From NCBI GenBank assembly GCA_033977485.1, contig CM066994.1, positions 83,638,871 through 83,702,870 on the forward strand: a stretch of DNA of 64,000 nucleotides, given 5' to 3'. Position 1 is the stretch's first letter, and each line of letters begins with the position of its first letter. Shown in pieces: positions 1 to 11,700 of the stretch. The position numbers and the translations under genes are program-made. The notes beneath the pieces are model-generated. The model was not told the origin of the DNA. It saw nothing but the letters and a program-made list of their open reading frames with translations, and did not search any database. This DNA comes from Hydrangea macrophylla. Lineage: Eukaryota > Streptophyta > Magnoliopsida > Cornales > Hydrangeaceae.

Positions 1-933
1 GTTCTGTCCACTATTCACAGCAAGCATGCTTTTACTTCCATACTTTGATTTGATGCTTACATATACTCCAAATTTGTTCATGTCTTAGGAATTGGTCCAT
101 ACCATATTTGCACATATCCTATAATGATTTCATTCATTCATTCGTACACATTTTAGACTTCTAAGTCATTCTAGGAATCCATGAACATAAAACACACTAC
201 AACCTTGGCACATTCTAGATTGCATCCATGCAAAGATTTGGCGCTTTTGTGACTCCTAATCTAAGAATATTATAAGGAATGAAATTGATCACATGTTCAT
301 GCTTCCCCCTCGATCTAATCTTCCTTTCTCATCCGTCCCGGGGATTGAGAGGTCTTCTTTTAGCAAAGATTAACATGCATCATACTAGCTTGCTAAGCAT
401 ATTTTGATTTCGTTATTTATTTGTTTCAAGAATAATTCATGTCCCTTTTAGATTAGGGAAACTTAATTACTTGATATGTGATTAGACGATTTTTCGTAGG
501 TTTGTTCATGTGATCTTTCATTTTGCATTGTGTGATACTTGGCTTAGATCTTATGAATGATATTTTATCTTTAGATCTTCCATTTCAAGTTTCTTATGTG
601 ATGTAATATACCTATCATAAATATTAACTGTCGAACCAAACATAGTATAAGATGATTATTTAGATGCTAATTGAGGCTCGTCGAGAGACAGGGTGAGTTA
701 AGGGTGTTTTAGTCGTGACAAAGGCTCCTTCCTCTCTCGTACCAAAACCCCGAACCAAGTTCTTTGGTTATGAAGGGCTGGTGCCCTTTATCCATTTGGG
801 TGAGTCAAAATTAGGTTTCTTGGTTCCTCAAAGACCAAGTGGCGACTCTGTATCTATTTTCAACAGACCATTTTCTTTTCCTTTTCAAAACGACTTTCAA
901 AACAAACAATAGGTGGGATTCCGCGTGTCCACA
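1..933 (+). repeat. Tat1 5' LTR (3' part only)
   Basis: From about 230 to 933 this matches 21236-21881 of the 3' LTR closely and ends in the same GTGTCCACA. The 5' copy has about 57 bp (around 687-742) missing from the 3' copy. Upstream of about 230 the two LTRs no longer match in the window, so one has been rearranged. No coding is expected here; short open frames are chance. Confidence 0.85.
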
Positions 934-936
934 ATC

Positions 937-954
937 TGGCGACTCTGCTGGGGA
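937..954 (+). promoter_or_regulatory. Primer-binding site of Tat1
   Basis: TGGCGACTCTGCTGGGGA lies three bases after the 5' LTR end. The same 18 bases occur at the same place in Tat2 (42022-42039). The TGG start fits pairing with the CCA end of a tRNA. Tat/Ogre elements generally prime with tRNA-Arg, but I did not check the tRNA identity. Confidence 0.85.
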
Positions 955-2172
955 AATTTATTTTCAAAACAAAATAATACCAAGGTTTGACTCATAAGAA
1001 GCATCCTTAAAATCATCTTTTTACTGTGTCTGGTTCACCGCATTGCACTCTTGCATTTCCCCCTCCGAATGTGTCTGAAACGCGGCGCTAACATTGTTCA
1101 GGGTTTGCTATGCCAGGGCATAAGTCACCGTTGATACTGTACCTTCCAAGGTATATCAAAAAGAGTAAAAAACCTCTGTACTATCTCTCCGACGGTATAT
1201 TGGAACTCTCGTCAACGGACCCTCTTTGACTAAACCTAACCTTTGCATATAGATTCCTGTAGAACCTTTCATAGGACTGTTCATTTATCTTTTCAGATAG
1301 GACAAACTGTTGTATGCCCTGACAGGATTACCTGCGCGGTGTAGAGGCTTATGGAGCACGAGGCAGAACCTTTTTCTTATGATGCCCAAGGCAATCACTC
1401 ACATGTGATCACATTGAGTTGACCTGCCTAGGCACTATGACAAGGATGTCTGCTCCGTGCTCACAAAGATATACACCGCAAACCTTTTTTGTCGGTCCTA
1501 AGACATAGGAGTATGAAAACCTGCTAGACAGTATGATCACCATCACCACATATCAACCTGTTTCTCCCAGAAACTCTGTCCAGATATCCCAGATATAGCT
1601 GTATTAACCAGTTTTTCCCAGAAACTCTGCCCAAACCAACCAGAAATGCCAAGATATGCCATTTTTTCTCAGAAACTCTGTCCAAACCAACCAAAAATGA
1701 CCAGATATGCAAGTTTCTCTCAGAAACTCTGTCCAAATAAACCAGAAATGCCCAGTCTCTCCTAGAAGCCTTCATAAAACCCTGGAAACCCCTGTTATTC
1801 CTTCGTGATCATACTAGAAAGTAGAGTTGGCACACTCTATATGGTTAAGACCTTATTTGTTTAACTGCTATCTATTAGATATAGGAGCATCATATAGATT
1901 AGGGCTTACATCTGCATGCTTGTCTCATTTGCATACACCATTCCTATCAGTCTGCATGCACTGTTTCAGTCAGGCTGTACACGAGTTAGTCCACGTCTGT
2001 TAACATCACTGTCATTTGTCTATCTAAAGTCATCACTGTCAGAATCTGATACAAATCCTCTCGAATCTGTAGGGTCACTATAGATTCTCAAAGTCAGTAA
2101 CTGGGATCTTCGTCCTGGGTCAAAAATTCAGATAATCGTTTGTTTAGAATCAGCCCAACAAGTCATTTCAGT
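955..2172 (+). other. Tat1 5' leader, non-coding
   Basis: This stretch lies between the primer-binding site and the first gag ATG at 2173. Apart from the 51-bp tandem repeat I see no conserved coding. It would be the 5' untranslated leader, including any packaging signals. Confidence 0.7.
1554..1772 (+). repeat. 51-bp tandem repeat in Tat1 leader, about 4 copies
   Basis: The core CAGAAACTCTG starts at 1568, 1619, 1670 and 1721, exactly 51 bp apart. As 51 is a multiple of three, the minus strand stays open through the repeats and gives a 17-residue repeat peptide. That is a by-product of the period and not evidence of a gene. Confidence 0.85.
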
Positions 2173-3590
2173 ATGAATCAGGAAGAGCTAGAAAGCAAGG
2201 TCACCAAATTAGGAGCCACCATAAGCCAGCAATCCGACAGTCTGGCCCAGGTCCTGAAGTTCATGGAAGAACTGAAACAGCAGCGGCAGCAGTGTCCCCC
2301 TCAGTTCCCACCTCCACCGTTCGGATTCATATCGCATCCCGGGAATAATGGAGAAGAAGACTGATTTCAAGGGGCCCCGTTGCCCGCATATGAGAAAAAA
2401 ATTCCAAGAGAAAATGGACAAAGTCAACAAGCTGGAAAGCGTATTGAGGAAGAGTAAAGGGGTTGATGATTACATGCTAGACTTGGAAGGGCTTTTTGAG
2501 CCTATTAAGCTGAAGCTGCCAGAAAACTTCAAGAGGCCTGCCATTGACCGTTTTGATGGAACCGAAAATCCGAAGAGCCATGTAAAGCTGTGTATGAACA
2601 TTTTTCAATCAATGGGCTGCACTCATGAGTACATCGCAATGCTGTTCCCACAAACTCTGGCAAAATATGCACTGTCATGGTTCCTTACCTTGGAAGCTTC
2701 CAAAACTCGAGCATGGGAAGACATAGTTCGGGTATTCGTTGACCACTATTCCTATAATCAAGAGCTGGATGTCATAATCAGGGATTTGGAAACTACTTGG
2801 TAGAACAGTAATGAATCCTTCGCTGCATTTATGAGCAGATGGAGGAATAAAGTGGCCCAAATGACCCATTGACCAGTTGAGAAAGAACAGGTGAGACTGC
2901 TAATCCGGAGCCTACAACCACTCTACCATGAGAAATTGTTTTATCAGTCCATCTCCACCTTTGAAGAGCTGTTTGAAGTTGGAACTCGAATTGAAGACGC
3001 TATCAGGGAAGGAAAGATCAAGAAGGAAGAGCCTCCGAGTCAGTCAAAAAGACCCAACTACTCCCACAATCCTCCGGATGTCAATGCTCTTAGCAGTCAA
3101 CCCATGGCATACCCCCCCTAAGCCATACTAACCCCTCAACCAAGCAAACTCGCCCAATCGCCCTTTCCAGAAAAAGCCTCCTCGTAATTTCGCCAAGCTA
3201 GAAATCTCCCTCTCCTCAGTCTTAGATCGTCTCCTCAAAAAGGGCCACTTCCAACTACTCTAGCCTCGAAATACCCTACTCCCGCCAAACTGCGATATGT
3301 CCAAGAGATGCACCTACCACCAAGCCCCTGGCCACAACACCGATGATTGCATGCGCCTTCGCCATGATATCCAAGACCTCATTGACCAGAATATCATTGA
3401 GCCACCTCCAAAGCAGCCCGATATCACTCAAAATCCTCTACCAAACCACCAAAATATCAGCCTCATTGAGTCCAACCATGTATCCATCAACCCTGCTACC
3501 TATATCACCCCCTTAGGTCAACCTTTACCCCTCATTGACATCCCAGAATCTATGGAAATTCATCTGATTGAAGGAGGAGATAGTGAGTGA
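2173..3590 (+). pseudogene. gag: Tat1 gag, broken
   Basis: Gag forms the virus-like particle that packages the element RNA. The chosen start is the ATG at 2173. The reading frame shifts near 2348. The capsid-like retrotransposon gag region runs from about 2460 to 3030 and aligns with the Tat2 gag (for example FDGTENPKSHVKLC here and FDGTGNPHNHVRMC there). A CCHH/CCHC-like knuckle, CTYHQAPGHNTDDC, lies at about 3306-3347, typical of this lineage. Stops occur at 2801-2803 and about 2870, with more stops or shifts between 3119 and 3297. Not functional as it stands. Confidence 0.85.
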
Positions 3591-3599
3591 CAGCAATAG

Positions 3600-5457
3600 T
3601 TGGCTGATAAACAAGATCTATTCTTCTTGGAAGAACACGATCTAGGGGCAGTGGACCTCAAATGGTATGATCCCAACAATGAAAGCGATGCTTCTATTTG
3701 GAACGAGCCAGAGAAGCCATTTGTGGGAACATATTGTGACTGTTTCAAAGAAGATGGGACTGTAGAAGGGCCTACTATTGCCGAGATTGATCATCTGACT
3801 AGGTCAGGCCGTCATTACCAGCCTCTACAGCCTACCATTGAAGCAATCGAAAAAATTCTGGTCAAAGACAAGGGAAAGGGAAAAATAGACGAGATCATCG
3901 AAGAAGACAATGAGTTGATAAAGCAGTTAAAGAAAACCCAAGCACATCTCTCAATGTGGGACATCATGGTAACATCCTACAAGCACAGGCAAGCTGTATT
4001 GAATGCCTTGGCTGGAATTGAGGTCCCCATCGATGCTGCATCGAAAGACATGATGGCTTTCTTGGGCACACTCATGCCTGATCCAATCATTACATTTTTC
4101 GATGAAGACCTGCCGCCGGAAGGGTCTACACATAACAAAGCTTTGTACATCACCGTTGGATATAAGGGACAGTAGGTGCCATTCTGTCTGGTCGATACAG
4201 GCTCCGCCTTAAATGTTTGTGCTCTAAGGACTGCCACCGCCTTGGGGGTCAATGTCCTTGACATCACACCATCTGTGTAATCCATGAGGGCTTACGATAA
4301 CACCAAGAGAAATGTGATGGGGACTGTTTCTCTCCAAAATCGGGTAGGATCTTTGGTTAGCACTAAAATCTTTCAAGTTATGGACATACCTGCCTCGTTC
4401 AATTTGTTGATCGGGAGGCCCTGGCTGCATGTCAACAAAGCTGTATCATCCACTGTGCATCAAATGATCAAGCACATTCATGAGAAGGAGGTGAAAATCA
4501 TCCTCGGCAATAGTTGGGGTAATGGAGCTTTCCCAAACTATGCTCCCATCTTTGAAATCCAAATACCCGAGCTAGAAGAAGGAGAAATTGAGGGATTCTT
4601 CATGGAAGAAGTCCACATGATCAATGATGAAGATAGGTTCCCCGAGATCCACTCTGCAGTTGTCAACATCATCCGCAAAATGGACTACTTCCCTAGAATG
4701 GGATTGGGCCGACGCCAGCAAGGGATTTCTGAGTTCCCTCAGATCAAAGGACAACAAGGCACTTTTGGGTTGGGATACAAGCCCACTGAAGAAGACGTCG
4801 AGCTACAGAGGCCGTGGAAGAAAAGAGTGAGGAGTCTCCCACCATACTGCAAAACCTTGAATGGGCAATTCATCAAAGAAGGGGATGATTTTCCCTATTT
4901 TTCCCAGAACCTTGGATCCATTGGGCCACTGGAAAAAGGCATCCCGAGCTTGAAATCTTCGCCGACTGCGAAAGGCCCCCTATCAAGATCCGTTCTATCC
5001 CGAAGAAGTTGAGAAGACCCCGGAGGAAGACTGGTTGGAGTATCTGGACACTGAAGACATCGAGAAAATGTGGGAAGAGTTCGCCGAAGAAAAGGAAGAA
5101 AAGAGGGCCAAGAGCCAAGATGATCAAATCAAGCCAACTGAGGAGGGTCTGAGCAACCAGGCTATAGAGTCATCTGTCTCCCTATCCCCTATTCCCCCAG
5201 AGTCTGTACTTCCAATTATCGAGTCTATATCAGAGTTGGCTGCTGTAAACCCACCACTGTCTAATGTAATCACTCCACATGTCGTGAATGAAATGAAAGA
5301 TGAATATACTTACTCCTCTATGTCTAATACTTGTGAATGCACAGATCCCTCTGAGGATCTCCCAATCAAACTTAACCAACTAATTGAAAAACCACCTGCT
5401 TATGAAATAATCGAAGATACTTTATCAATTAACCTAGGTGAAAAAGATAATCCATAA
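3600..5457 (+). pseudogene. Tat1 protease, G-patch-like segment and linker, broken
   Basis: An acidic linker is followed by a retroviral-type aspartic protease. The active-site motif LVDTGSALNVC (about 4188-4220) is intact, and the flap-distal ASFNLLIGRPWL follows at about 4393-4428. At about 4662-4797 a glycine-rich segment with MGLGRRQQG and FGLGYKP resembles a G-patch. Stops at 4173 and 4278 and frameshifts between about 4930 and 5035 break the frame. From 5035 to 5457 an acidic linker leads into reverse transcriptase. Tat2 has the same order (44688-46946), supporting a single ancestral polyprotein. Confidence 0.8.
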
Positions 5458-5460
5458 ATT

Positions 5461-6749
5461 GTGCAAATCGGCTCAACACTTAATAAAGAAGAAAAAGAAA
5501 CATTGACTCTCTTGCTAAAAAATGTTAAAGATGTTTTTGCTTGGTCTTACGAGGACATGCCTGGGGTCGATCCCGACATCGTCCAACATTGCATTCCCCT
5601 CCTTCCCAATTATAAACCCGTCAAACAGAAACTTAGGTGCATGAGACCAGAATGGGCACTCAAGGTCAATGAAGAAATGGAGAAACAATTCAAGGCAGGG
5701 TTCATCATTGTTACCGAGTATCCAGAATGGGTTGCCAATATCGTGCGAGTCCCCAAAATGGATGGAAAAGTTCGTGTGTACGTCGACTTCTGTGATCTAA
5801 ACAAAGCCAGTCCTAATGATGACTTCCCGCTTTCCCACATCGATGTCTTAGTGGATAACATCGCAGGACATGAGCTACTGTCGTTCATGGATGGCTTTTC
5901 GGGGTACAATCAGATTCTAATGGCGCTAGAAGATCGGGAAAAGACTACAATCACCACACCTTGGGGAACCTACTATTATAGAGTAATGCCTTTCGTACTC
6001 AAGAATGCTGGAGCAACCTACCAAAGAGCTGCCACCATTCTGCTACATGACATGATTCACAAGGAAGTAGAAGTGTACATAGATGACATGATCGTGAAGT
6101 CCAAGGACAAAAAAGGACACCTGCTGGCACTGGAAAAGTTTTTTGAAAGGTTGCGCAAATACAAGATGAGGTTGAATCCAAAGAAATGCACTTTCGGTGT
6201 GACCTCCGGTAAGCTCCTATGTTTTCTCATCACACAAAGGGGGATGGAGGTGGATCCCTCTAAGATCAAGGCAATCCTAGAAATGGCACCACCACAGAAT
6301 GATAAGTAAGTGAGAGGGTTTCTCAGAAGAATCCAATTTATCAGCCGCTTCATCTCCAAACTCACAACTACATGTGATCCTTTGTTCTGATTGCTGAGAA
6401 AAGGAGAGAAGTTCCAATGGGATGACCAATGCCAAGCCGCTTTCGATAAAATAAAAGCCTACCTTCAAAATCCGCCCGTCCTTTCACCTCCCGCCCCTCA
6501 TAAGCCCTTATTCCTTTACCTATCTGTCTCCAAAATGCCATGGGTTGCATGCTAGCCCAAGAAGGAGAAGAAAGCCACTCCAAAAAAGCCATGTATTAGC
6601 TTAGCAAGAGGATGATTGGTTATGAGCTCAACTACTGTACCCTCAAAAAAACATATTGGGCCTTGGTTTGGTGTACTCGCCGACTGAGGCACTATATGCT
6701 GGCCTTCCCAGTTGTGCTCATATCCCGCATGGATCCTCTAAAATTCCTC
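5461..6749 (+). pseudogene. pol: Tat1 reverse transcriptase and start of RNase H, truncated
   Basis: The reverse transcriptase copies element RNA into DNA. Seen: the entry motif NVKDVFAWSYEDMPG, the finger region EYPEWVANIVRVPK, SFMDGFSGYNQI, and the catalytic VYIDDMIVKSK (about 6073-6105; the YxDD box is YIDD). After a stop at 6307 the connection and RNase H region continues with more stops to LISRMDPLKFL. There the G1 insertion at 6750 cuts it off. In the first RNase H the usual catalytic Asp position reads LYLSVSK, so this domain already looks inactive, as is usual in Tat elements. The archaeal-type RNase H and integrase expected next are missing. Confidence 0.85.
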
Positions 6750-7106
6750 TGATATGAACCTCGCCAACAATGTGACGAAACCCGTAACATGATTAATGCC
6801 TCAGACCGTTCTACTGTCAGATTCAAATGGAAACCGCGACCCAACACCTATAACAGATGCGAACCTTGGTATAAAGGATGAAGACGCCACAATCAAGGAT
6901 GGAAAACTCAATTGATAAGTCCAGGTATGAACGCCACAGAGTAAATCTGATAAGTTCGAATAGTTCTTCAAAGAACCAAAGAGAAAACTCTCACAATATT
7001 ATTAATGATCAAAAACTAAATATTACAAACCCTAAACTGTTTAAATAGCTGAGGCTTACGGTTGGGCCCTATAAGCCTATGAAATATTATGGCCCAATAT
7101 AATTCA
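6750..7106 (-). repeat. G1 3' LTR (about 357 bp)
   Basis: It starts TGATATGAAC right where Tat1 RNase H coding breaks off and probably ends ATAATTCA, before CCCCAAAAC. That run is a polypurine tract read on the minus strand. On the minus strand a TATA-like CTATTTAAAC lies inside. The inner boundary is inferred and could be up to 30 bp further right. The partner LTR is missing, so identity between LTRs cannot be used for dating. Confidence 0.65.
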
Positions 7107-7175
7107 CCCCAAAACTAAAATAAAAACAAACTAACAAATATGAAAAGTTCCTAAATTGGCATGCAAGCCTATAAT

Positions 7176-8567
7176 TTATTCTAGAGCTTGAATCATGGAC
7201 ACCCAGCCTTGTGGATCACTAGTATCCTCCTTTGGGCCACAAAGATCAGTCTCAACCCAAATTTGTTGAACCAACCCATTGAGATTGTCCTTGAACCGTT
7301 TTGCTCACGCCCTTGTAACTGGACCAATTGGCACGTGGTTCGGGTCCGCATTCCACCTTGTGCTTGTCGCCATGTTCTTATCATTCCCCTCCTCTTGAAA
7401 AGGATTTGTCCTCAAATCGTCACCTACATCAAAAGGAGATAAATCAGCAACATTGAAAGTAGTACTAACATTATACTCACCAGGCAACTCTAGCTTATAG
7501 GCATTATCATTGATGCGCTCAAGAACTTAAAAAGGACCATCGCCTCGGGGAAGCAATTTAGAACGCCTTTGTGCAGGAAATCTTTCTTTTCGCATGTGTA
7601 CCCAAACCCAATCTTCGGGTTCAAAGATGATATTGCGTCGCCCTTTGTTAGCTTATGTTGCATATTGCTCTGTTCTACGCTCAATATTGTGCCTTGTTTT
7701 CTCATGAATCTGCTTAACAAAATCTATTTTCTTTTTGCCATCTAAATTAACACGCTCAGTAATAGGTAAAGGAGATAAATCCAAAGGAGTTAAAGGATTA
7801 AAACCATACACAATTTCAAAGGGTGAAAATTTAGTAGCAGAATGGATGGTATAATTATAAGCAAACTCAACATGTGGTAAACATTCTTCCCATGTTTTGA
7901 TGTTCTTTTTAATAATAGCCCTTAACAAAGTAGATAAAGTCCTATGTACTACTTCGGTTTGACCATCAGTTTGTGGATGACAAGTAGTAGAAAATAATAA
8001 CTTAGTCCCCAACTTACACCACAAGGTCTTCCAAAAGTAACTCAAGAACTTAACATCTCTATCTGAAATAATGGTTATAGGCATACCATGTAATCTCACA
8101 ATCTCCTTAAAGAACAAATCAGCAACATGTGAAGCATCATCAGTTTTGTGACATGGAATAAAATGTGCCATCTTGGAAAATCTATCCACAACCACAAAAA
8201 TTGAGTCTCGACCGTGTTTAGTCCTAGGTAAACCTAACACAAAATCCATTGAAACATCAATCCATGGTTCACTAGGAATTGGAAGAGGTGTGTATAAGCC
8301 ATGGGGTTGTACTCTAGATTTCGCTCGCCTACATGTGACACATCTACCACAAATCCTCTCAACATCTTGTTTTATGCGTGGCCAATAGAAGTGTTCTTGC
8401 AAAATGGCTAATGTTTTAACTACCCCAAAATGTCCCATTAACCCTCTCCCATGTGACTCTCTCACAGAACAATTTGGAATGCACAATTTATTTTCTCGAA
8501 ATAAAAACCCCTCATGCCTATAGAATTTATTATGGGCAATTTTTTCACAAAGATTCAAACTCTTCAC
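7176..8567 (-). pseudogene. pol: G1 integrase and C-terminal tail
   Basis: Integrase joins the element DNA to the chromosome. From high to low coordinates: an HHCC zinc module ([16 protein letters not shown] then [13 protein letters not shown]), the catalytic core with Asp in [11 protein letters not shown], Asp in [10 protein letters not shown] and Glu in [10 protein letters not shown], so the DDE triad is present. The C-terminal part reads FNVADLSPFDVGDDLRTNPF and ends at a stop at 7176-7178 after GWVSMIQALE. I see no chromodomain. Frameshifts lie near 8560, 7700 and 7490. The catalytic core itself (7653-8567) is one open frame. Confidence 0.87.
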
Positions 8568-9935
8568 TAAAATCTAGGTCTAAAGGATACAATTCTTTAA
8601 TATGCTCAAAACCAAGAATCTTAGCATCAAGAGTGGAAATTAGAATATACCTTCGAGAAAGTGCATCGGCAACGATGTTCTCCTTACCTTGTTTATATCG
8701 AATGACATATGGAAATGTCTCAATGAATTCAACCCATCGTGCATGTCTCTTGTTCAGCTTGTGTTGGACTTTAAGGTGCTTTAAAGACTCATGATCGGTG
8801 TGAATCACGAACTCTTTTGGCCACAAGTAATGCTGTCATGTCTCCAAAGCTCGAACCAATGCGTACATCTCTTTGTCATAAGTGGGATAGTTTAAGGCAG
8901 CCCAACTTAACTTCTCACTAAAATATGCAATTGGTCTTCCTTCTTGCATAAGCACGGCGCCAATACCAAATCCTGAAGCATCACATTCAATTTCAAAAGT
9001 TTTTGTAAAGTTAGGTAAAGCAAGTAAAGGTGCATGAGTTAATTTTTCCTTAAGTAATTGAAATGCCTTCTCTTGCTCTTCCCCCCATTTGAACCCAACA
9101 TTTTTCTTGATGACATCGGTTATTGGTGCAGCTATACTACTAAAGTCTTTCATGAACCTTCTGTAAAAACTAGCAAGTCCATGAAAACTTCGCACATTAC
9201 TTACACTAGATGGGCTTGGCCATTCTTGGATAGCACGAATCTTTTCTTCATCAACCTGTATTCCTTGTGCACACACAACAAAACCAAGAAACACAAGCTT
9301 ATCAGTGTAAAAAGTGCACTTCTTTAGGTTAGCAAACAACTCTTCCTTTCTAAGTACATCTAACACAAGTTTTAAATGCTTCAAATGCTCTTCCAAGTTT
9401 TTGCTATAAATAAGGATATCATCAAAATAAACAACCACAAATTTTCCAATGAAAGCACGCAAAACATAGTTCATCAATCTCATGAAAGTACTAGGAGTAT
9501 TACTTAATCCAAAAGGCATAACTAACCATTCATATAAACCATATTTGGTTTTAAATGCAGTTTTCCATTCATCACCTTCCTTCATTCTAATTTGATGGTA
9601 CCCACTTTTCAAATCAATCTTAGAAAATATACAAGAACCATGCAACTCATCTAACATATCATCTAAGCGAGGAATAGGGTGTCGATACTTTACCATTACG
9701 TTGTTGACGGCTCGGCAATCAATGCACATTCTACACGTCCCATCCTTCTTAGGAACCAAAATCACCGGAACGGCGCATGGATTCATACTTTCTCTTACGT
9801 ACCCCTTTTCCATTAACTCACTGACCTGCTTTTGTAGCTCCTTTGTCTCCTTAGAATTGCTTCTATAGCCTGGTAGGTTTGGAATGGTAGCACCGGGCAC
9901 GAAATCAATTTGATGTTCAATCCCTCGAATAGGGG
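8545..9935 (-). pseudogene. pol: G1 reverse transcriptase and RNase H
   Basis: One frame covers reverse transcriptase almost completely: [13 protein letters not shown] at the start, [36 protein letters not shown], and the catalytic [13 protein letters not shown]. RNase H follows with Asp in [13 protein letters not shown], Glu in TYDKEMYAL, Asp in FVIHTDHES and Asp in [11 protein letters not shown], so all four acidic residues are present. One nonsense codon (TGA near 8836, where related proteins have Trp in ETWQHYLW) splits it. At 9935 coding is interrupted by A1 and resumes at 13560 in the protease. This is one of the better preserved pol segments in the window. Confidence 0.9.
9931..9935. 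repeat. Target-site duplication of A1, left copy (AGGGG)
   Basis: AGGGG at 9931-9935 is repeated exactly at 13555-13559, flanking A1. Removing A1 and one copy rejoins the G1 reading frame (GLPP at 13560 side, RGIEHQ at 9930 side). Confidence 0.93.
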
Positions 9936-10258
9936 TGTCACGCCCCGGCGTAGCCAAAATAGGGAAAAATTTTGAATTTTCCATCTTGGACCCTGAGGCA
10001 CGTGACTGGTTGTATTACCGAATTGTCCATCACCAAATGCTAATAATAAACAACATAACTAAAGGGATAAAACCAACAACAGCTAACAAGGATATATTAT
10101 AATAAGAGGCCACAATACTAGTTAACTATTACATCATGGTAGATACATCAGAGTCTTATGGCTCTAGGGCCTTACAGAACTATTACAAAAGATAGATGAA
10201 GTCCTCTGCTAGAGGTTAAAACCAAAATCATTTACAAAGACGTCCACTAGTCTTCTCT

Positions 10259-10387
10259 CTAACTATCATATCCATAGCCATCTTCGGTGTACTCTTCCTC
10301 CATGTTCTCCTCTTGCGTAGCATCATAACCCGTGTACTCATCACCTGGATAAGCTGGACATGGGAATATCCAGCGACATGAATGTCG
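10259..10387 (-). other. Short conserved reading frame in A1 LTR
   Basis: An open stretch without its own ATG ends in EEEYTEDGYGYDS and a stop. The A2 LTR has EEYTKEGYGFAS at the matching place and the two E2 LTRs have NMDEEGWGFAS and NMDEKGWGFAS. The end is conserved across families, but I cannot say whether it is translated. Confidence 0.4.
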
Positions 10388-10892
10388 TCAGCTTATGAAA
10401 GCTGAGTGAGAAAACTAAATCAAATGGAACTTATATAGTCACACACAACAAAAAATATATTTACTACTTTTATTACGTCTATTAAAGTTCTCTCACGTTC
10501 TCACCGTCGGACTATAACCACTTACGTGCCCATACAGGCATTCGAAGAGAAAACAAACAATCGATACAACTCGCTTCAACATCTTGGAACATTATCACAG
10601 TCCATTACCGAAGTCGATTTCGGAGTCCTAACTCCAATCAACAACACCAAAAACGATGTCACTATTGCACAACTAATCACTTTGTACTTGCCAATTGTAA
10701 CCAATCCCTCTTTCGTTAACCAAACCATCTTACATAGATCAAACCATCTTTTATTAACCAAACCATCTTTCATTAACCAAAACACTTGTAACCTTCACTT
10801 TGTCACGAAGAACCAGAGTGTTCCCACAACCTTCACGGAACCATCTTGTACGAACCAAACCATCTCTCATCAACCAAAACATCTTTCACCAA

Positions 10893-11700
10893 CTGCCTTG
10901 TCACGAAGAACCACCACTTCGCCATCACGAAGAACCGAAGCATTTTCGGAGTGCAAGAACATCCATTCCATCACTAAGAACTGAAAGGAGTCTTCACTCT
11001 AAGAACCACCACTTCTCCATCACGAAGAACCGAAGTGTTTACGGAGTGCAAGAACATCCATTCCATCATGAAGAACCGAAAGGAGTCTTCACTCTAAGAA
11101 CCACCACTTCTCCATCACAAAGAACCGAAGTGTTTACGGAGTGAAAGAACATCCATTCCATCACGAAGAACCGAAAGGAGTCTTCACTCTAAGAACCACC
11201 ACTTCTCCATCACAAAGAATCAAAGTGTTTACGGAGTGCAAGAACATCCATTCCATCACGAAGAACCGAAAGGAGTCTTCACTCTAAGAACCACCACTTC
11301 TCCATCACAAAGAACCGAAGTGTTTACGGAGTGCAAGAACATCCATTCCATCACGAAGAACCAAAAGGAGTCTTCACTCTAAGAACCACCACTTCTCCAT
11401 CACAAAGAACCGAAGTGTTTACGGAGTGCAAGAACATCCATTCCATCACGAAGAATCGAAAGGAGTCTTCACTCTAAGAACCACCACTTCTCCATCACAA
11501 AGAACCGAAGTGTTTACGGAGTGCAAGAACATCCATTCCATCATGAAGAACCGAAAGGAGTCTTCACTCTAAGAACCACCACTTCTCCATCACAAAGAAC
11601 CGAAGTGTTTACGGAGTGCAAGAACATCCATTCCATCATGAAGAACCGAAAGGAGTCTTCACTCTAAGAACCACCACTTCTCCATCACAAAGAACCGAAA
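10893..11700. repeat. 95-bp tandem array inside A1, about 8.5 copies
   Basis: The marker AGGAGTCTTCACTC starts at 10986, 11081, 11176, 11271, 11366, 11461, 11556 and 11651, exactly 95 bp apart each time. Copies are nearly identical with scattered substitutions; the first is the most divergent. The unit holds several short AAGAACC sub-repeats. Open frames across it are by-products of the repeat. Confidence 0.95.

Noticed and set aside
1524..1775. Minus-strand open frame with a 17-residue repeat
   Set aside because: It only mirrors the 51-bp tandem repeat of the Tat1 leader, whose period is a multiple of three.
10893..11700. CRISPR-like array
   Set aside because: Units are contiguous tandem repeats with no unique spacers, and this is plant nuclear DNA.
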